Shown here in pieces: positions 5,264 to 13,140 of a DNA stretch of 27,547 nucleotides. The stretch is from positions 1 to 27,547 of the forward strand of contig DKGO01000204.1 of assembly GCA_002453315.1 (NCBI GenBank). Reading direction: 5' to 3'. Under the pieces are notes generated by a model. The model had not been told where the DNA came from and searched no databases. It saw nothing but the letters and a program-made list of their open reading frames with translations. Numbering within the stretch: the stretch's first letter is position 1; every line of letters starts with the position of its first letter. Source of the stretch: Caryophanales bacterium UBA6768 (GTDB lineage Bacteria > Bacillota > Bacilli > Bacillales_D > Amphibacillaceae). The position numbers and the translations under genes are program-made.

Positions 5264-6399
5264 TTACAATAAGTAAACAAGTGCCTATTGAGCAATTGAT
5301 AACAACCAAGTCCACTTTAATTGAAGCTTTGGAAACAATGAAAGAATATAAATTTTGGTCGGATTCCACATTATCTAGCTATCAACATGATGTACAAGAG
5401 TTTGAAAATTTTCTCTGTGATATTGGTTTAAATCCTTTTTTAGAAAACGGTAGACTGGATTATGTCCAAAAATGGATTAAGAAACAAAAGGAGGAAGAGA
5501 GGGTCAGTGTTTCTACTATTAAACGAAGAATAGCAGCTTTATCATCCCTTTATTCATTTTATCGTGATTTAGGAATTGTTAGTAAAAATCCTTTTAAAGT
5601 AATTACATTACCAGTAGGAGAAGCAGGTCATCATTCGCCTATTTTAACGTTAGAACAGTTACGACAAGTTTATCATTATGCAGATTTACTTCAAAAAGAG
5701 CATCATCCAGTAGCAATGACTATAAAGACACTTATTTTTACAGGTTTAAGAAATGAAGCTTTGACAAACTTATCTGTAAAACACATACATCTTGATAAGC
5801 AATGGTTAAAATATGAGCAAGAATATATTAATAGCAAACATAAAGTTCAAATCATTCCGTTACCTTCTAAACTACTTTCGGGGCTTAAAGAACACATCGA
5901 AATGTACCAACTTCAACCAAATGATTCACTATTATATGGTTTAAATGGATATCCCTTAAAGCCAAAAGCATTGAATCGGCTCACTAATCATATCTGTGAA
6001 AAAATGGGATGGAAAGGGGAGGAAAGGGTCACTCCACATGGTTTTCGAGCCACAATTTCCACTATTCTAGCAGAAAAAGGGGTGGAGATGACAGCGATTA
6101 AATTCTTGTTAGGGCATAGCCAACAGGATAACCTTAAATATTATGTCCGTAAAAATTATCGATTATTAAATATTTTAAGAAGAGAAATTAATCGTATGGA
6201 AGATGAATTAATAATAGAGAAAGTTTTTGTAGAGGAAGATAAAAATAAATTTACCACGGAAGATGAGAATCAATTATCTTCCGTGGAGATAACAGAAAAC
6301 CATGAACCAATTATTTCTAAAGAGGCCTTCGTTCAATTGATAGAAAAAGATCCAAAATTAGCATCTATACTGATTGAAAAGAAGTTGGTGAATTTATAA
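5254..6399 (+). CDS. tyrosine recombinase/integrase with C-terminal extension
   Basis: This is a phage-integrase-family tyrosine recombinase of about 376-381 residues. An N-terminal SAM-like core-binding domain is visible (WSDSTLSSYQHDVQEFENFL). The catalytic domain contains the full set of active-site residues: Arg in FTGLRNEAL, Lys in NSKHKVQIIPL, His and Arg in TPHGFRATIS, His in LLGHSQQD and the nucleophile Tyr in NLKYYVRKN. About 90 further residues follow the tyrosine, rich in acidic residues and longer than in Xer proteins. The start is uncertain. The strong Shine-Dalgarno GGAGG is at 5256-5260, which places the expected start at 5269, where the codon is ATA. TTG 5254 overlaps the Shine-Dalgarno and GTG 5281 is 20 nt away. 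It probably serves a mobile element, not dimer resolution. It converges on the next recombinase with a 9-nt gap. Confidence 0.85.
   Translation: MEVITISKQVPIEQLITTKSTLIEALETMKEYKFWSDSTLSSYQHDVQEFENFLCDIGLNPFLENGRLDYVQKWIKKQKEEERVSVSTIKRRIAALSSLYSFYRDLGIVSKNPFKVITLPVGEAGHHSPILTLEQLRQVYHYADLLQKEHHPVAMTIKTLIFTGLRNEALTNLSVKHIHLDKQWLKYEQEYINSKHKVQIIPLPSKLLSGLKEHIEMYQLQPNDSLLYGLNGYPLKPKALNRLTNHICEKMGWKGEERVTPHGFRATISTILAEKGVEMTAIKFLLGHSQQDNLKYYVRKNYRLLNILRREINRMEDELIIEKVFVEEDKNKFTTEDENQLSSVEITENHEPIISKEAFVQLIEKDPKLASILIEKKLVNL
6254..6286. repeat. perfect 11-bp inverted repeat inside the recombinase gene
   Basis: CCACGGAAGAT (6254-6264) and ATCTTCCGTGG (6276-6286) are exact reverse complements separated by 11 nt, within the C-terminal extension codons. 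There is no T-tract on either side, so it is not a standard terminator. It could act as an RNA hairpin or a protein-binding dyad. Confidence 0.6.
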
Positions 6400-6408
6400 A
6401 TAAAGAAA

Positions 6409-7256
6409 TTACAGTTTCCATGCGGACATAACTTTTCGCTTTTGTTTCATATTAATATGCGTATACATGCCAGTCGTACTAAGACTTTCATGTCCAAGAA
6501 GTTCCTGTAATACTTTTAAATCAACATCTTCTTCATTTAAAAGTATGGTCGCAAACGTGTGTCGCAAATGATGTAATGAGAATCGTTCTGGTGGTAAACC
6601 AGCTTGCTTCAACAGTTTTTTAAATACGCTATGCAAACCACGGGGATCTATTCGAGTACCTCGATAACTTAAAAAGATTGGTTCTGTTGGATAAGTGCGA
6701 TGCGCTGGCATTGATTTCTTATATGCGATCAATAAAGGGACGACAATATCGTGAAGAGGGAGGAGACGTTCTTTTCTCCTTTTTCCGATAACACGAACAG
6801 TATTTGTGTCAAAATCAATTTGTTCCCAGGTTAGATCAACTAATTCTTGCCGACGCATGCCAGTTGTCGCTAATAATTTAAACATAGTTTCATTACGTAA
6901 GGCAAAATCACCAACATCTTGTTCTAAAAATGAAAATAATTGTTGTAATTGCGATAAGGACATATAAACTGGCAATTTTTGATCAGATTTTGGCACTTGC
7001 ACATTTGCCATAAAATCATTTTTTAACCAATTTTCTTGAAGCGCATATTTACTAAAAGATTTTAAACACGAAATTCGTCGTTGCAATGTCCATGGTTGGA
7101 TTTGATGTTTTAAAATTTGTTCCTGAATAAAACGTCTTGATGTCGAAGAAGATTGTTCATGCATTATAAGGGAACGATTGTGGTTAACTAAAAATTGATG
7201 AAAAAGTTCTAAGTCATATGCATAGGATCGAATTGTGAAAATAAGATAGTTTCCAT
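6409..7256 (-). pseudogene. Xer-like tyrosine recombinase with N-terminal frameshift
   Basis: The main frame (251 residues from ATG 7161-7164 down to 6409) is a compact Xer-type recombinase. It has all active-site residues: Arg in TTGMRRQEL, Lys in GKRRKERLLPL, His and Arg in LHHLRHTFA, His in LLGHESLST and Tyr in GMYTHIN. That frame has no ribosome binding site at its ATG, and it continues open upstream as TIRSYAYDLELFHQFL then VNHNRSLI, the typical first helices of the core-binding domain. The natural start is ATG 7256 (METILF), with GGAGG (7265-7269) 8 nt upstream. It lies in another frame, so a shift near 7237-7239 separates start and body, and a few N-terminal residues seem missing. With repair the protein would be about 281 residues. 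It sits about 195 bp from the dif-like site. Confidence 0.75.
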
Positions 7257-7300
7257 GGTAACGACCTCCAATAAATTTTATTACGGAGCCGTACCAGTAA

Positions 7301-7329
7301 TTTATATAGCGACATAAACGATTATTGAA
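7301..7329 (-). promoter_or_regulatory. sigma-A promoter for the Xer-like gene
   Basis: On the minus strand, TTCAAT (7324-7329) and TATAAA (7301-7306) are separated by exactly 17 nt and lie 45 nt upstream of the METILF start. Between them and the Shine-Dalgarno is an imperfect dyad, GGTACGGCTCCGTAAT (minus strand), which could be an operator. Confidence 0.5.
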
Positions 7330-7334
7330 CCGAC

Positions 7335-7394
7335 ATTAGGAATTATGGTACAGTAGCTAAAATTAGATGGACACTGTACTAATTAGTTCCTAAT
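7335..7394. repeat. long imperfect inverted repeat upstream of the Xer-like promoter
   Basis: The left arm ATTAGGAATTATGGTACAGT (7335-7354) mirrors the right arm ACTGTAC-TAATTAGTTCCTAAT (7373-7394), with a core of exact matches (GTACAGT and ATTAGGAA) and a 2-nt length difference. The 18-nt spacer has no T-tract after either arm. It lies between the recombinase promoter and the dif-like site, so operator or recombinase-binding roles are both possible. Confidence 0.55.
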
Positions 7395-7450
7395 AAAAGT
7401 TATTATGAGAACTTAGAGGGTGAAGTTATTGTTTCACTTGAAAATATTCT

Positions 7451-7478
7451 AGTTTACATAATATATATTATATAAAGT
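7451..7478 (-). other. dif: dif-like chromosome dimer resolution site
   Basis: Read on the minus strand, the 28 bp divide 11-6-11. The XerC-side arm is ACTTTATATAA, the centre is TATATA and the XerD-side arm is TTATGTAAACT. The B. subtilis dif, as I recall it, has arms ACTTCCTAGAA and TTATGTAAACT around TATATA; the staphylococcal form has ACTTCCTATAA. So the XerD arm and the centre match exactly and the XerC arm differs at two or three positions. Genes to the left point right and most genes to the right point left. tkt/yneF lie about 6 kb away, a neighbourhood that is also near dif in B. subtilis. XerC and XerD would act here with SpoIIIE/FtsK-type translocases to resolve chromosome dimers. 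Confidence 0.8.
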
Positions 7479-7491
7479 AAAGTAGGAACAG

Positions 7492-7526
7492 AAAAAGAGA
7501 GCAATCATATTTTCTATCACTCTCTT
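7492..7526 (-). terminator. intrinsic terminator after pdaC-like gene
   Basis: On the minus strand AAGAGAG (7526-7520) pairs with CTCTCTT (7501-7495) over an 18-nt loop and is followed by TTTTTC. It lies 26 nt past the deacetylase stop. Confidence 0.6.
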
Positions 7527-7551
7527 AATTCTAACAAAAAATCAAATTAAA

Positions 7552-9039
7552 TTAATATCCATAATACGGACCTATCCCAGACCCTTCTACATACGGTAAT
7601 AATTCCGAAACTGTAACAAATTCAAATCCATTGTTCGTTAAATATTGCATAATCTGTGGTAAGGCTTCAGCAGTCGTTGGATGAATATCGTGCAATAATA
7701 TAATTGAACCTGGTCTTGCATAGGTCTGTACTGATTGGTAAACTGAATTGGCATTAAGGCTTTCCCAGTCCCTCGTATCAACTGACCAGAGAATTAACTT
7801 TTGATTTGATTCTTTCGCTTTATTTTGAACATTTTCATTATGATTTCCATATGGTGGTCGAAACAATGTTGGTCTAATTCCAGTTGCTTGTTCTATTTGG
7901 TCTAACGAAGTAACCATTTCCTTATGAACTCTTTCTGCACTTACAGCCCTTAAATTTGCATGTGTAATGGAATGATTGGCAATTTCATGGCCTTTATCGG
8001 CAACTTTCTTAGCTATTGTTGGCATACTAGCCGCATTTTGACCTAACATAAAAAATGTAGCCTTGGCGTTATATTGATCTAACGTGCTTAAAATCCTCTC
8101 TGTGACTACACCGTGTGGTCCATCATCAAAGGTTAAAGCGATGTATTTTTTTCCTCCCAAACTTGCTGGTGGTGTATTAGAAGAATCGTCTTCATCTTGC
8201 TGTTTTTCTTCTTCTTTTCTTTTTTCTTCCTCTATTCTAGCAATCTCTTTAACTACCTTTTCAGATAAAATCATAGATTCATAAGTTTCATTTATAAAAG
8301 GGTAAATGGAAGTAAGTGGAATTTCTTTAACGATAATTTCATTATTATCTTCCAATTCACCGGGATTAAAATGAATTAATAATTGTTCTTCATCAAATGA
8401 CCAAGGGACATTATTGTTTGATAAAAGCTGATGTAATGAATCTTCATTTAAGGCATCAGTCTCTTTAAAAAGTTCGAGTAATACCCCGTATAACTCACTA
8501 TTGTCTTCTGGATAAAATACATCAGCCCATTTAATTATCTTTTCTTCATCTACATCAATAATAAAGGTATGTACTTGGTTAAATTCATTATTTTTCTCAA
8601 CCAATTGTTCTGTTTTTAAAATTAGCTGATACTGGTGATCGTTTACTTTAACGAATTCTGTTTGCAAACTGAAATGTGACTGAAATGATTCCCCCATCAT
8701 GTCATTAATAGTGTCCATTTCTTCATAAAATTTCTGTTCTTGTTCTGAGACAAACTGTTTAATCGGAACATCAATAGCCTCTATTTTGGTGTATGGATAA
8801 GTAATGTAAGACGTGAAATATTCAGCCTCTTTTGCTTCAGATTGCAAATAAATATCTTGTTCAACTTGCTCATTATCAATTTTAACACTAACTGAAGCTA
8901 CTTTAATCCGTTCTTGTTGAATAAAATCAGTAATAACCGCAATTGTAACTGTTAATATTGATAAACTCAAAATAACAACAGCTAAATTTGACCAGTTAAA
9001 CTTCTTCCTTTTTCTAGTTGCTCTTCTATTTTGCTCCAT
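7552..9039 (-). CDS. PdaC-like peptidoglycan/polysaccharide deacetylase
   Basis: This 495-residue membrane-anchored protein has a cytoplasmic basic N-terminus (RRATRKRKK) and one transmembrane helix at about 18-40. The extracellular region of about 60-270 is of the RsiV/PdaC type. A charged linker (EEEKRKEEEKQQDEDDSS) and a C-terminal NodB domain follow. The NodB motifs are complete: TFDDGP (303-308), HSITH (356-360, metal ligands), RPPYG (394-398), DTRDW (421-425) and LLHDIH (448-453). The layout is that of B. subtilis PdaC, which removes acetyl groups from N-acetylmuramic acid, so a wall-modifying role outside the membrane is likely. Start ATG 9039 has GAGGAG about 8 nt upstream. It stands downstream of the yhfW-like gene with a 97-nt gap and ends in its own terminator. 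Confidence 0.85.
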   Translation of the reverse strand: MEQNRRATRKRKKFNWSNLAVVILSLSILTVTIAVITDFIQQERIKVASVSVKIDNEQVEQDIYLQSEAKEAEYFTSYITYPYTKIEAIDVPIKQFVSEQEQKFYEEMDTINDMMGESFQSHFSLQTEFVKVNDHQYQLILKTEQLVEKNNEFNQVHTFIIDVDEEKIIKWADVFYPEDNSELYGVLLELFKETDALNEDSLHQLLSNNNVPWSFDEEQLLIHFNPGELEDNNEIIVKEIPLTSIYPFINETYESMILSEKVVKEIARIEEEKRKEEEKQQDEDDSSNTPPASLGGKKYIALTFDDGPHGVVTERILSTLDQYNAKATFFMLGQNAASMPTIAKKVADKGHEIANHSITHANLRAVSAERVHKEMVTSLDQIEQATGIRPTLFRPPYGNHNENVQNKAKESNQKLILWSVDTRDWESLNANSVYQSVQTYARPGSIILLHDIHPTTAEALPQIMQYLTNNGFEFVTVSELLPYVEGSGIGPYYGY

Positions 9040-9136
9040 TAGATTAACTCCTCGTATAGATCCTACTATTTTAAAAATTGCATACCACTAAATTATATCA
9101 AATTATATATAAAAATGACATAATTTTTAGACAACC

Positions 9137-10675
9137 TTAATCATTATTTTTTAAACTTACTTTAATTAATGGTTTTACTGCAGGACCATTTATCACTTCC
9201 CCTTCATGGGAAAAACGGGAACCATGACATGGACAATCCCAAGTTTTTTCTGCATTGTTCCAACTGACCTCACATCCTAAATGGGTACAAGTCGTATCAA
9301 CCCCGTATAATTCTCCATTTTCATCCTTAAAAACACCGACACGTTCCCCTTTATATGTTACAATTTTAGCAGTATTTTTTACAATTTGTTCAATATCTTC
9401 TTTTGGCCGTTCCAATTTACCTTTTACTAAATGCTTTGTGACATCAGCATTAAAGGTAATCAATTTACGTACCGATGGGTCAACCTTTAAATTCCTTGAT
9501 GGGGAAAAAACTTCATTATATTTATTTTCATTTTTTAAGATAGTATCTGTTAAAATTTTTGCTGCGTTTGTCCCATTGGTCATCCCCCACTTCCTATAGC
9601 CTGTGGCTACAAAAACATTCTTTTGATTTTTTGTGACAGCCCCGACGTAAGGAATTTTATCTAATGTAACGTAATCCTGTGCCGACCAACGATAAGCAAC
9701 TTCGGTAACGGTGAAGTGTTTTTTAGCAAATTGAAGAAGTGACTCATAATGCGTCTCCATATTTTCCCCTTGACCTGTTTTGTGGTTGTCCCCTGCTATA
9801 AGTACATAATTTTCATTATTAATTTGACAAGGTCTGATTGATCTGCTAGGTGAACTGCTGTTAATGTACATTCCTTCATCAACACGTTCCTTCGTTTTAA
9901 TGGCGATTATGTAGGCTCTACTCGCATACATTCTTGTCGGATAAAATCCTAAACCATCATAAAAGGGATAATGTGAAGCTTGGATAACGTACGAAGAAAA
10001 AATTCTCGTTTCATTGTTCGTAATAACTGTAGGTTTTGTAGTAAACTCTAGATTTAAGGCACGAGTATGTTCGTAAAATTTAACGCCTAGCTTAACACAT
10101 GCATGTATCAATTGATTGGCATATTCCGTAGGATGAAAATGGGCTTGATTTTTCATTTTAATGGCTAATTTAATTGGTAAATGGATTGGTAGTATATGGG
10201 TTGTTTCACTGTCAATATTTAATTTATTATATGCATTAAATTCCTCTTCTATTTTTTTAATTTCTTTATTGTCATCCGTATATAAAAAAGCATTTTCATT
10301 TGTATATCGACATTCAATTTCTTCATCCTTTATAATTTGTTCAATTAACCTTTTTGCCTCATTATTTGCCTCATAATAAAGCTGAGTTTTTTCCAAACCA
10401 ATATGATTAATTAATTCTGAATAAATTAATCCATGCTGTGTCGTTACTTTCGCTGTAGTCAATCCTGTTGTGCCATGTAATAACTTACCAGCTTCAATGA
10501 CAGTAACTTCAATTCCTTGTTTTGATAATAAATAAGCTGCTGTAATTCCAGTAATACCACCGCCAACTATACATACTTCAGTATGGTGTTTTTTTTCGTC
10601 GTGTTGTTCAAATGTAGGAATATTGACTGAGTTAAGCCAATAACTAGAAGATTGTTTTGGTAATGAAACGTTCAT
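9137..10675 (-). CDS. yhfW: FAD-dependent oxidoreductase with C-terminal Rieske domain (YhfW-like)
   Basis: This 512-residue protein fuses a DAO-type FAD oxidoreductase (residues about 30-400) to a Rieske [2Fe-2S] domain (about 425-510). The FAD-binding GxGxxG is at Gly38-Gly40-Gly43 (IVGGGITGI). The Rieske ligands are Cys463 and His465 (CTHLGC) and Cys481 and His484 (CPCHGS), with Cys468 and Cys483 for the stabilising disulfide. The order matches B. subtilis YhfW, whose substrate is not known to me. No signal peptide is evident, so it is probably cytoplasmic. Start ATG 10675 has AAAGGGG 8 nt upstream. It is divergent from the M14 peptidase gene with a 78-nt shared promoter region. Confidence 0.85.
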   Translation of the reverse strand: MNVSLPKQSSSYWLNSVNIPTFEQHDEKKHHTEVCIVGGGITGITAAYLLSKQGIEVTVIEAGKLLHGTTGLTTAKVTTQHGLIYSELINHIGLEKTQLYYEANNEAKRLIEQIIKDEEIECRYTNENAFLYTDDNKEIKKIEEEFNAYNKLNIDSETTHILPIHLPIKLAIKMKNQAHFHPTEYANQLIHACVKLGVKFYEHTRALNLEFTTKPTVITNNETRIFSSYVIQASHYPFYDGLGFYPTRMYASRAYIIAIKTKERVDEGMYINSSSPSRSIRPCQINNENYVLIAGDNHKTGQGENMETHYESLLQFAKKHFTVTEVAYRWSAQDYVTLDKIPYVGAVTKNQKNVFVATGYRKWGMTNGTNAAKILTDTILKNENKYNEVFSPSRNLKVDPSVRKLITFNADVTKHLVKGKLERPKEDIEQIVKNTAKIVTYKGERVGVFKDENGELYGVDTTCTHLGCEVSWNNAEKTWDCPCHGSRFSHEGEVINGPAVKPLIKVSLKNND

Positions 10676-10753
10676 AATAGTCCCCTTTCTGTCATATACA
10701 TTTATATTATGGGATTTATTAAAATAAATATGTATTTAAAAGGGGAATTTAAA

Positions 10754-11770
10754 TTGCAACCGTTAACAGGAAATATTGGTACATTTTATAAATGGAATGA
10801 GTTAATTAATTGGATAAAAAAACAATCACATTATGTATTAAACAATAACTTACATAAGGAAAATAACATGATATCGGAGAATGTTAGAATGGGCTATATG
10901 GTTGATCAAAATCATCCATACGACTCAGAAATATTTGACCAGCATGTAAAGTTACTCTTGGAAAATTATTCATTTATAAAGAAAAAAATAATAGGATATT
11001 CCACTTTAAATAAACCAATTATTGAATTGCAAATTGGGAATGGGAAAACCATTAGTCATTTTAATGCATCTTTTCATGGTAATGAATGGATTACATCGGC
11101 TATTTTAATGTCATGTGTCAATCTTTATGCGGAGAACATTTTAAATAGAAATAAGTTTTTTATCGATTCATTCCAACACAATTGTTTATCCTTTGTTCCG
11201 ATGGTAAATCCAGATGGAGTTGATTTGGTCATCCATGGTAGCAAAAAAGCAGGTAAATATGAAAATCAACTTAATATTATTAACAGAGGAAATGATGATT
11301 TTCAATTGTGGAAAGCGAATATTCGGGGGGTTGATTTAAACAAACAATTTCCTGCTAATTGGGATATTGAAGCAAAAAGAAAGCCAAAAATCCCCCACTT
11401 TCGTGATTATCCCGGAAAAATCCCCTTTTCTGAAACCGAATCAATCGCAATGAAACTGCTTGTTGAAGAAAATGATTTTACCCGAGTTCATGCATTACAT
11501 ACACAGGGAGAGGAAATATATTGGGGGTTTAATGATTTAGAGCCTTATGAAGCAAAATTGATTGCCGAACAATATGCTAATAAAACAAACTATAAGGCCG
11601 TGCAACATATTGATAATTATGCTGGATTTAAAGATTGGTTTATCCAAACATATCGTCGGCCTGGATTTACCATTGAATTAGGCAAAGGGACGAACCCTTT
11701 GCCAATGTCACAATTTAATTCAATGTTTATAAAAATGTGGGCGATTTTCATCCACAATCTAACTTATTGA
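10754..11770 (+). CDS. M14-family zinc carboxypeptidase / gamma-D-glutamyl-diaminopimelate endopeptidase-like
   Basis: This 338-residue protein (TTG start) is a zinc metallopeptidase of family M14. Zinc ligands are His108 and Glu111 (SFHGNEW) and His249 (HALHTQGEE). The general base is Glu308 (FTIELGKG). The segment VNPDGVDLV followed by RGVDLNKQFPANW is characteristic of the ENP1-like group that cleaves gamma-D-Glu-diaminopimelate bonds in wall peptides. The usual Asn-Arg pair is Asn-Lys here. There is no signal peptide, so a cytoplasmic recycling or sporulation role is possible. TTG 10754 is chosen because AAGGGGA lies 7 nt upstream. An in-frame ATG at 10709 has no Shine-Dalgarno and sits where the promoter is expected. 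It converges on the DUF6501 gene with an 11-nt gap. Confidence 0.8.
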   Translation: MQPLTGNIGTFYKWNELINWIKKQSHYVLNNNLHKENNMISENVRMGYMVDQNHPYDSEIFDQHVKLLLENYSFIKKKIIGYSTLNKPIIELQIGNGKTISHFNASFHGNEWITSAILMSCVNLYAENILNRNKFFIDSFQHNCLSFVPMVNPDGVDLVIHGSKKAGKYENQLNIINRGNDDFQLWKANIRGVDLNKQFPANWDIEAKRKPKIPHFRDYPGKIPFSETESIAMKLLVEENDFTRVHALHTQGEEIYWGFNDLEPYEAKLIAEQYANKTNYKAVQHIDNYAGFKDWFIQTYRRPGFTIELGKGTNPLPMSQFNSMFIKMWAIFIHNLTY

Positions 11771-11781
11771 TAAAATTCATT

Positions 11782-11979
11782 TCATTGAAAATATGTCTTA
11801 TAGTACCCCCCTACCCGATGACTATTATCAATAATAAAAATAAATTCGTCTGTCTCATTGACTACTTTATATTGTTTCCCAACTGTAAGCATTGAATTGA
11901 CTTTAAATTTCTTTGCTACATTTTCGATACAAGTTACGTAACGATCTGATTTTGTTTGTTCCCAACTTTTATGAATCAT
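11782..11979 (-). CDS. DUF6501-family small protein
   Basis: This 65-residue protein (IHKSWEQTKSDRYVTCIEN..., ending SHRVGGYYKTYF) matches a small Bacillaceae family of unknown function, typically about 65-70 residues, with the conserved core NETDEFIFIIDNS. Start ATG 11979 is chosen because the Shine-Dalgarno AAGGAG lies 6 nt upstream. A longer in-frame start at 12003 would place that site inside the coding region. It follows msrAB by 42 nt in the same direction and may be co-transcribed. No membrane segment or known motif is present. Confidence 0.7.
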   Translation of the reverse strand: MIHKSWEQTKSDRYVTCIENVAKKFKVNSMLTVGKQYKVVNETDEFIFIIDNSHRVGGYYKTYFQ

Positions 11980-12021
11980 TATTTTCTCCTTAATAGTTAA
12001 CATAATATTGTTATGGTAAAT

Positions 12022-12981
12022 TTACTCAAACAAATGTAAATATTGTTCATAGCCTGCTTCTTCCATATCTGCTTTTTTAATAAACTTTAATGCAGCGGAA
12101 TTGATACAGTATCGTAGGCCACCAGCATCTTTTGGCCCATCTTCAAATACGTGTCCAAGATGTGAATCAGCCAACTTACTTCTTACTTCAGTACGAATCA
12201 TACCATGGGAAGTATCTAGTTCTTCTTGCACATGCTGTTTAACGATTGGTTTTGTAAAGCTTGGCCACCCACAACCAGCATCATATTTATCTGTTGAGGA
12301 AAACAGGGCCTCACCGGATACTATATCGACGTAAATTCCTTCTTCCGTATGATCATTAAACTCGTTATTAAACGGTTGTTCAGTTCCATTTTCCTGTGTA
12401 ACATGATACTGTAAAGGCGTTAATTGTTCCTTTAAAGTTGCTTTGTCATATGCTTCTTTCCAATTATCCTCGATGAACTGTGCTCTCCCAGAGCCTTTTT
12501 TGTAAGCTTTATAGTGAAATTGGTTTTTTTTATAGTAATATTGATGTTCTTCTTCTGCCCGGTAAAATATTTCGGTAGGACGTATTTCCGTCACGATAGG
12601 TTTTGAAAACTTTCCACTATTTTGAATGGCTAATTTCGAGTCCTCAGCAATTTGTTTTTGTTGTTCATTATGATAAAAGATAGCTGTTTGATATGACTGT
12701 CCACGATCATGAAATTGTCCTCCGGCATCTGTTGGATCTATTTGCTGCCAAAATAACATGACTAATTGTTCATAAGGGAAAATATTCGGATCGAATGTAA
12801 TTTGTACTGCCTCAAGGTGACCTGTAGTATCAGAACATACTTGTTCATAGGTAGGATTTTCTACATGACCACCTGTATATCCTGACACGACATCTTCAAT
12901 ACCCGGTCTTTCATCAAAAGGTTCTACCATACACCAGAAACAACCACCGGCAAATGTAGCCTTTTCTAATTGTTTTGTCAT
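12022..12981 (-). CDS. msrAB: bifunctional peptide-methionine sulfoxide reductase MsrA-MsrB
   Basis: This 319-residue fusion repairs oxidised methionine in proteins. Residues 1-160 are MsrA, which reduces the S-sulfoxide, with the catalytic motif GCFWC (Cys14). Residues about 180-310 are MsrB, which reduces the R-sulfoxide, with GWPSF at mid-domain and the catalytic Cys292 in [11 protein letters not shown]. The two CxxC pairs that hold structural zinc in many MsrB proteins are absent, so this is the zinc-free type. Resolving cysteines are not certain; Cys in DAGCGWP is a candidate. Start ATG 12981 follows GGAGGT by 7 nt. It lies after yneF and its terminator, so it probably has its own promoter, and it precedes the DUF6501 gene. 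Confidence 0.95.
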   Translation of the reverse strand: MTKQLEKATFAGGCFWCMVEPFDERPGIEDVVSGYTGGHVENPTYEQVCSDTTGHLEAVQITFDPNIFPYEQLVMLFWQQIDPTDAGGQFHDRGQSYQTAIFYHNEQQKQIAEDSKLAIQNSGKFSKPIVTEIRPTEIFYRAEEEHQYYYKKNQFHYKAYKKGSGRAQFIEDNWKEAYDKATLKEQLTPLQYHVTQENGTEQPFNNEFNDHTEEGIYVDIVSGEALFSSTDKYDAGCGWPSFTKPIVKQHVQEELDTSHGMIRTEVRSKLADSHLGHVFEDGPKDAGGLRYCINSAALKFIKKADMEEAGYEQYLHLFE

Positions 12982-13100
12982 TTTTTTACCTCCAATGATT
13001 ACATCTAACTATTCGACTAATCATTTTAAATATGATATTTATATTATTATTTTAACAAACGAACTAAATCATACAAGGAAATATACTCGTTCCGAAAGTA

Positions 13101-13135
13101 AAAATCACCATACGAGTATACAGTATGATGATTTT
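13101..13135 (-). terminator. intrinsic terminator after yneF
   Basis: On the minus strand AAAATCATCATAC (13135-13123) pairs with GTATGGTGATTTT (13113-13101), with one G-U pair and a 9-nt loop, and a further T and ACTTT follow. It begins 6 nt after the yneF stop. Confidence 0.75.
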
Positions 13136-13140
13136 ATTAC

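Noticed and set aside
4975..5295. Open 106-codon frame on the minus strand
   Set aside because: No ribosome binding site or recognisable protein; it overlaps the recombinase start and the possible TnpB relic in the opposite direction.
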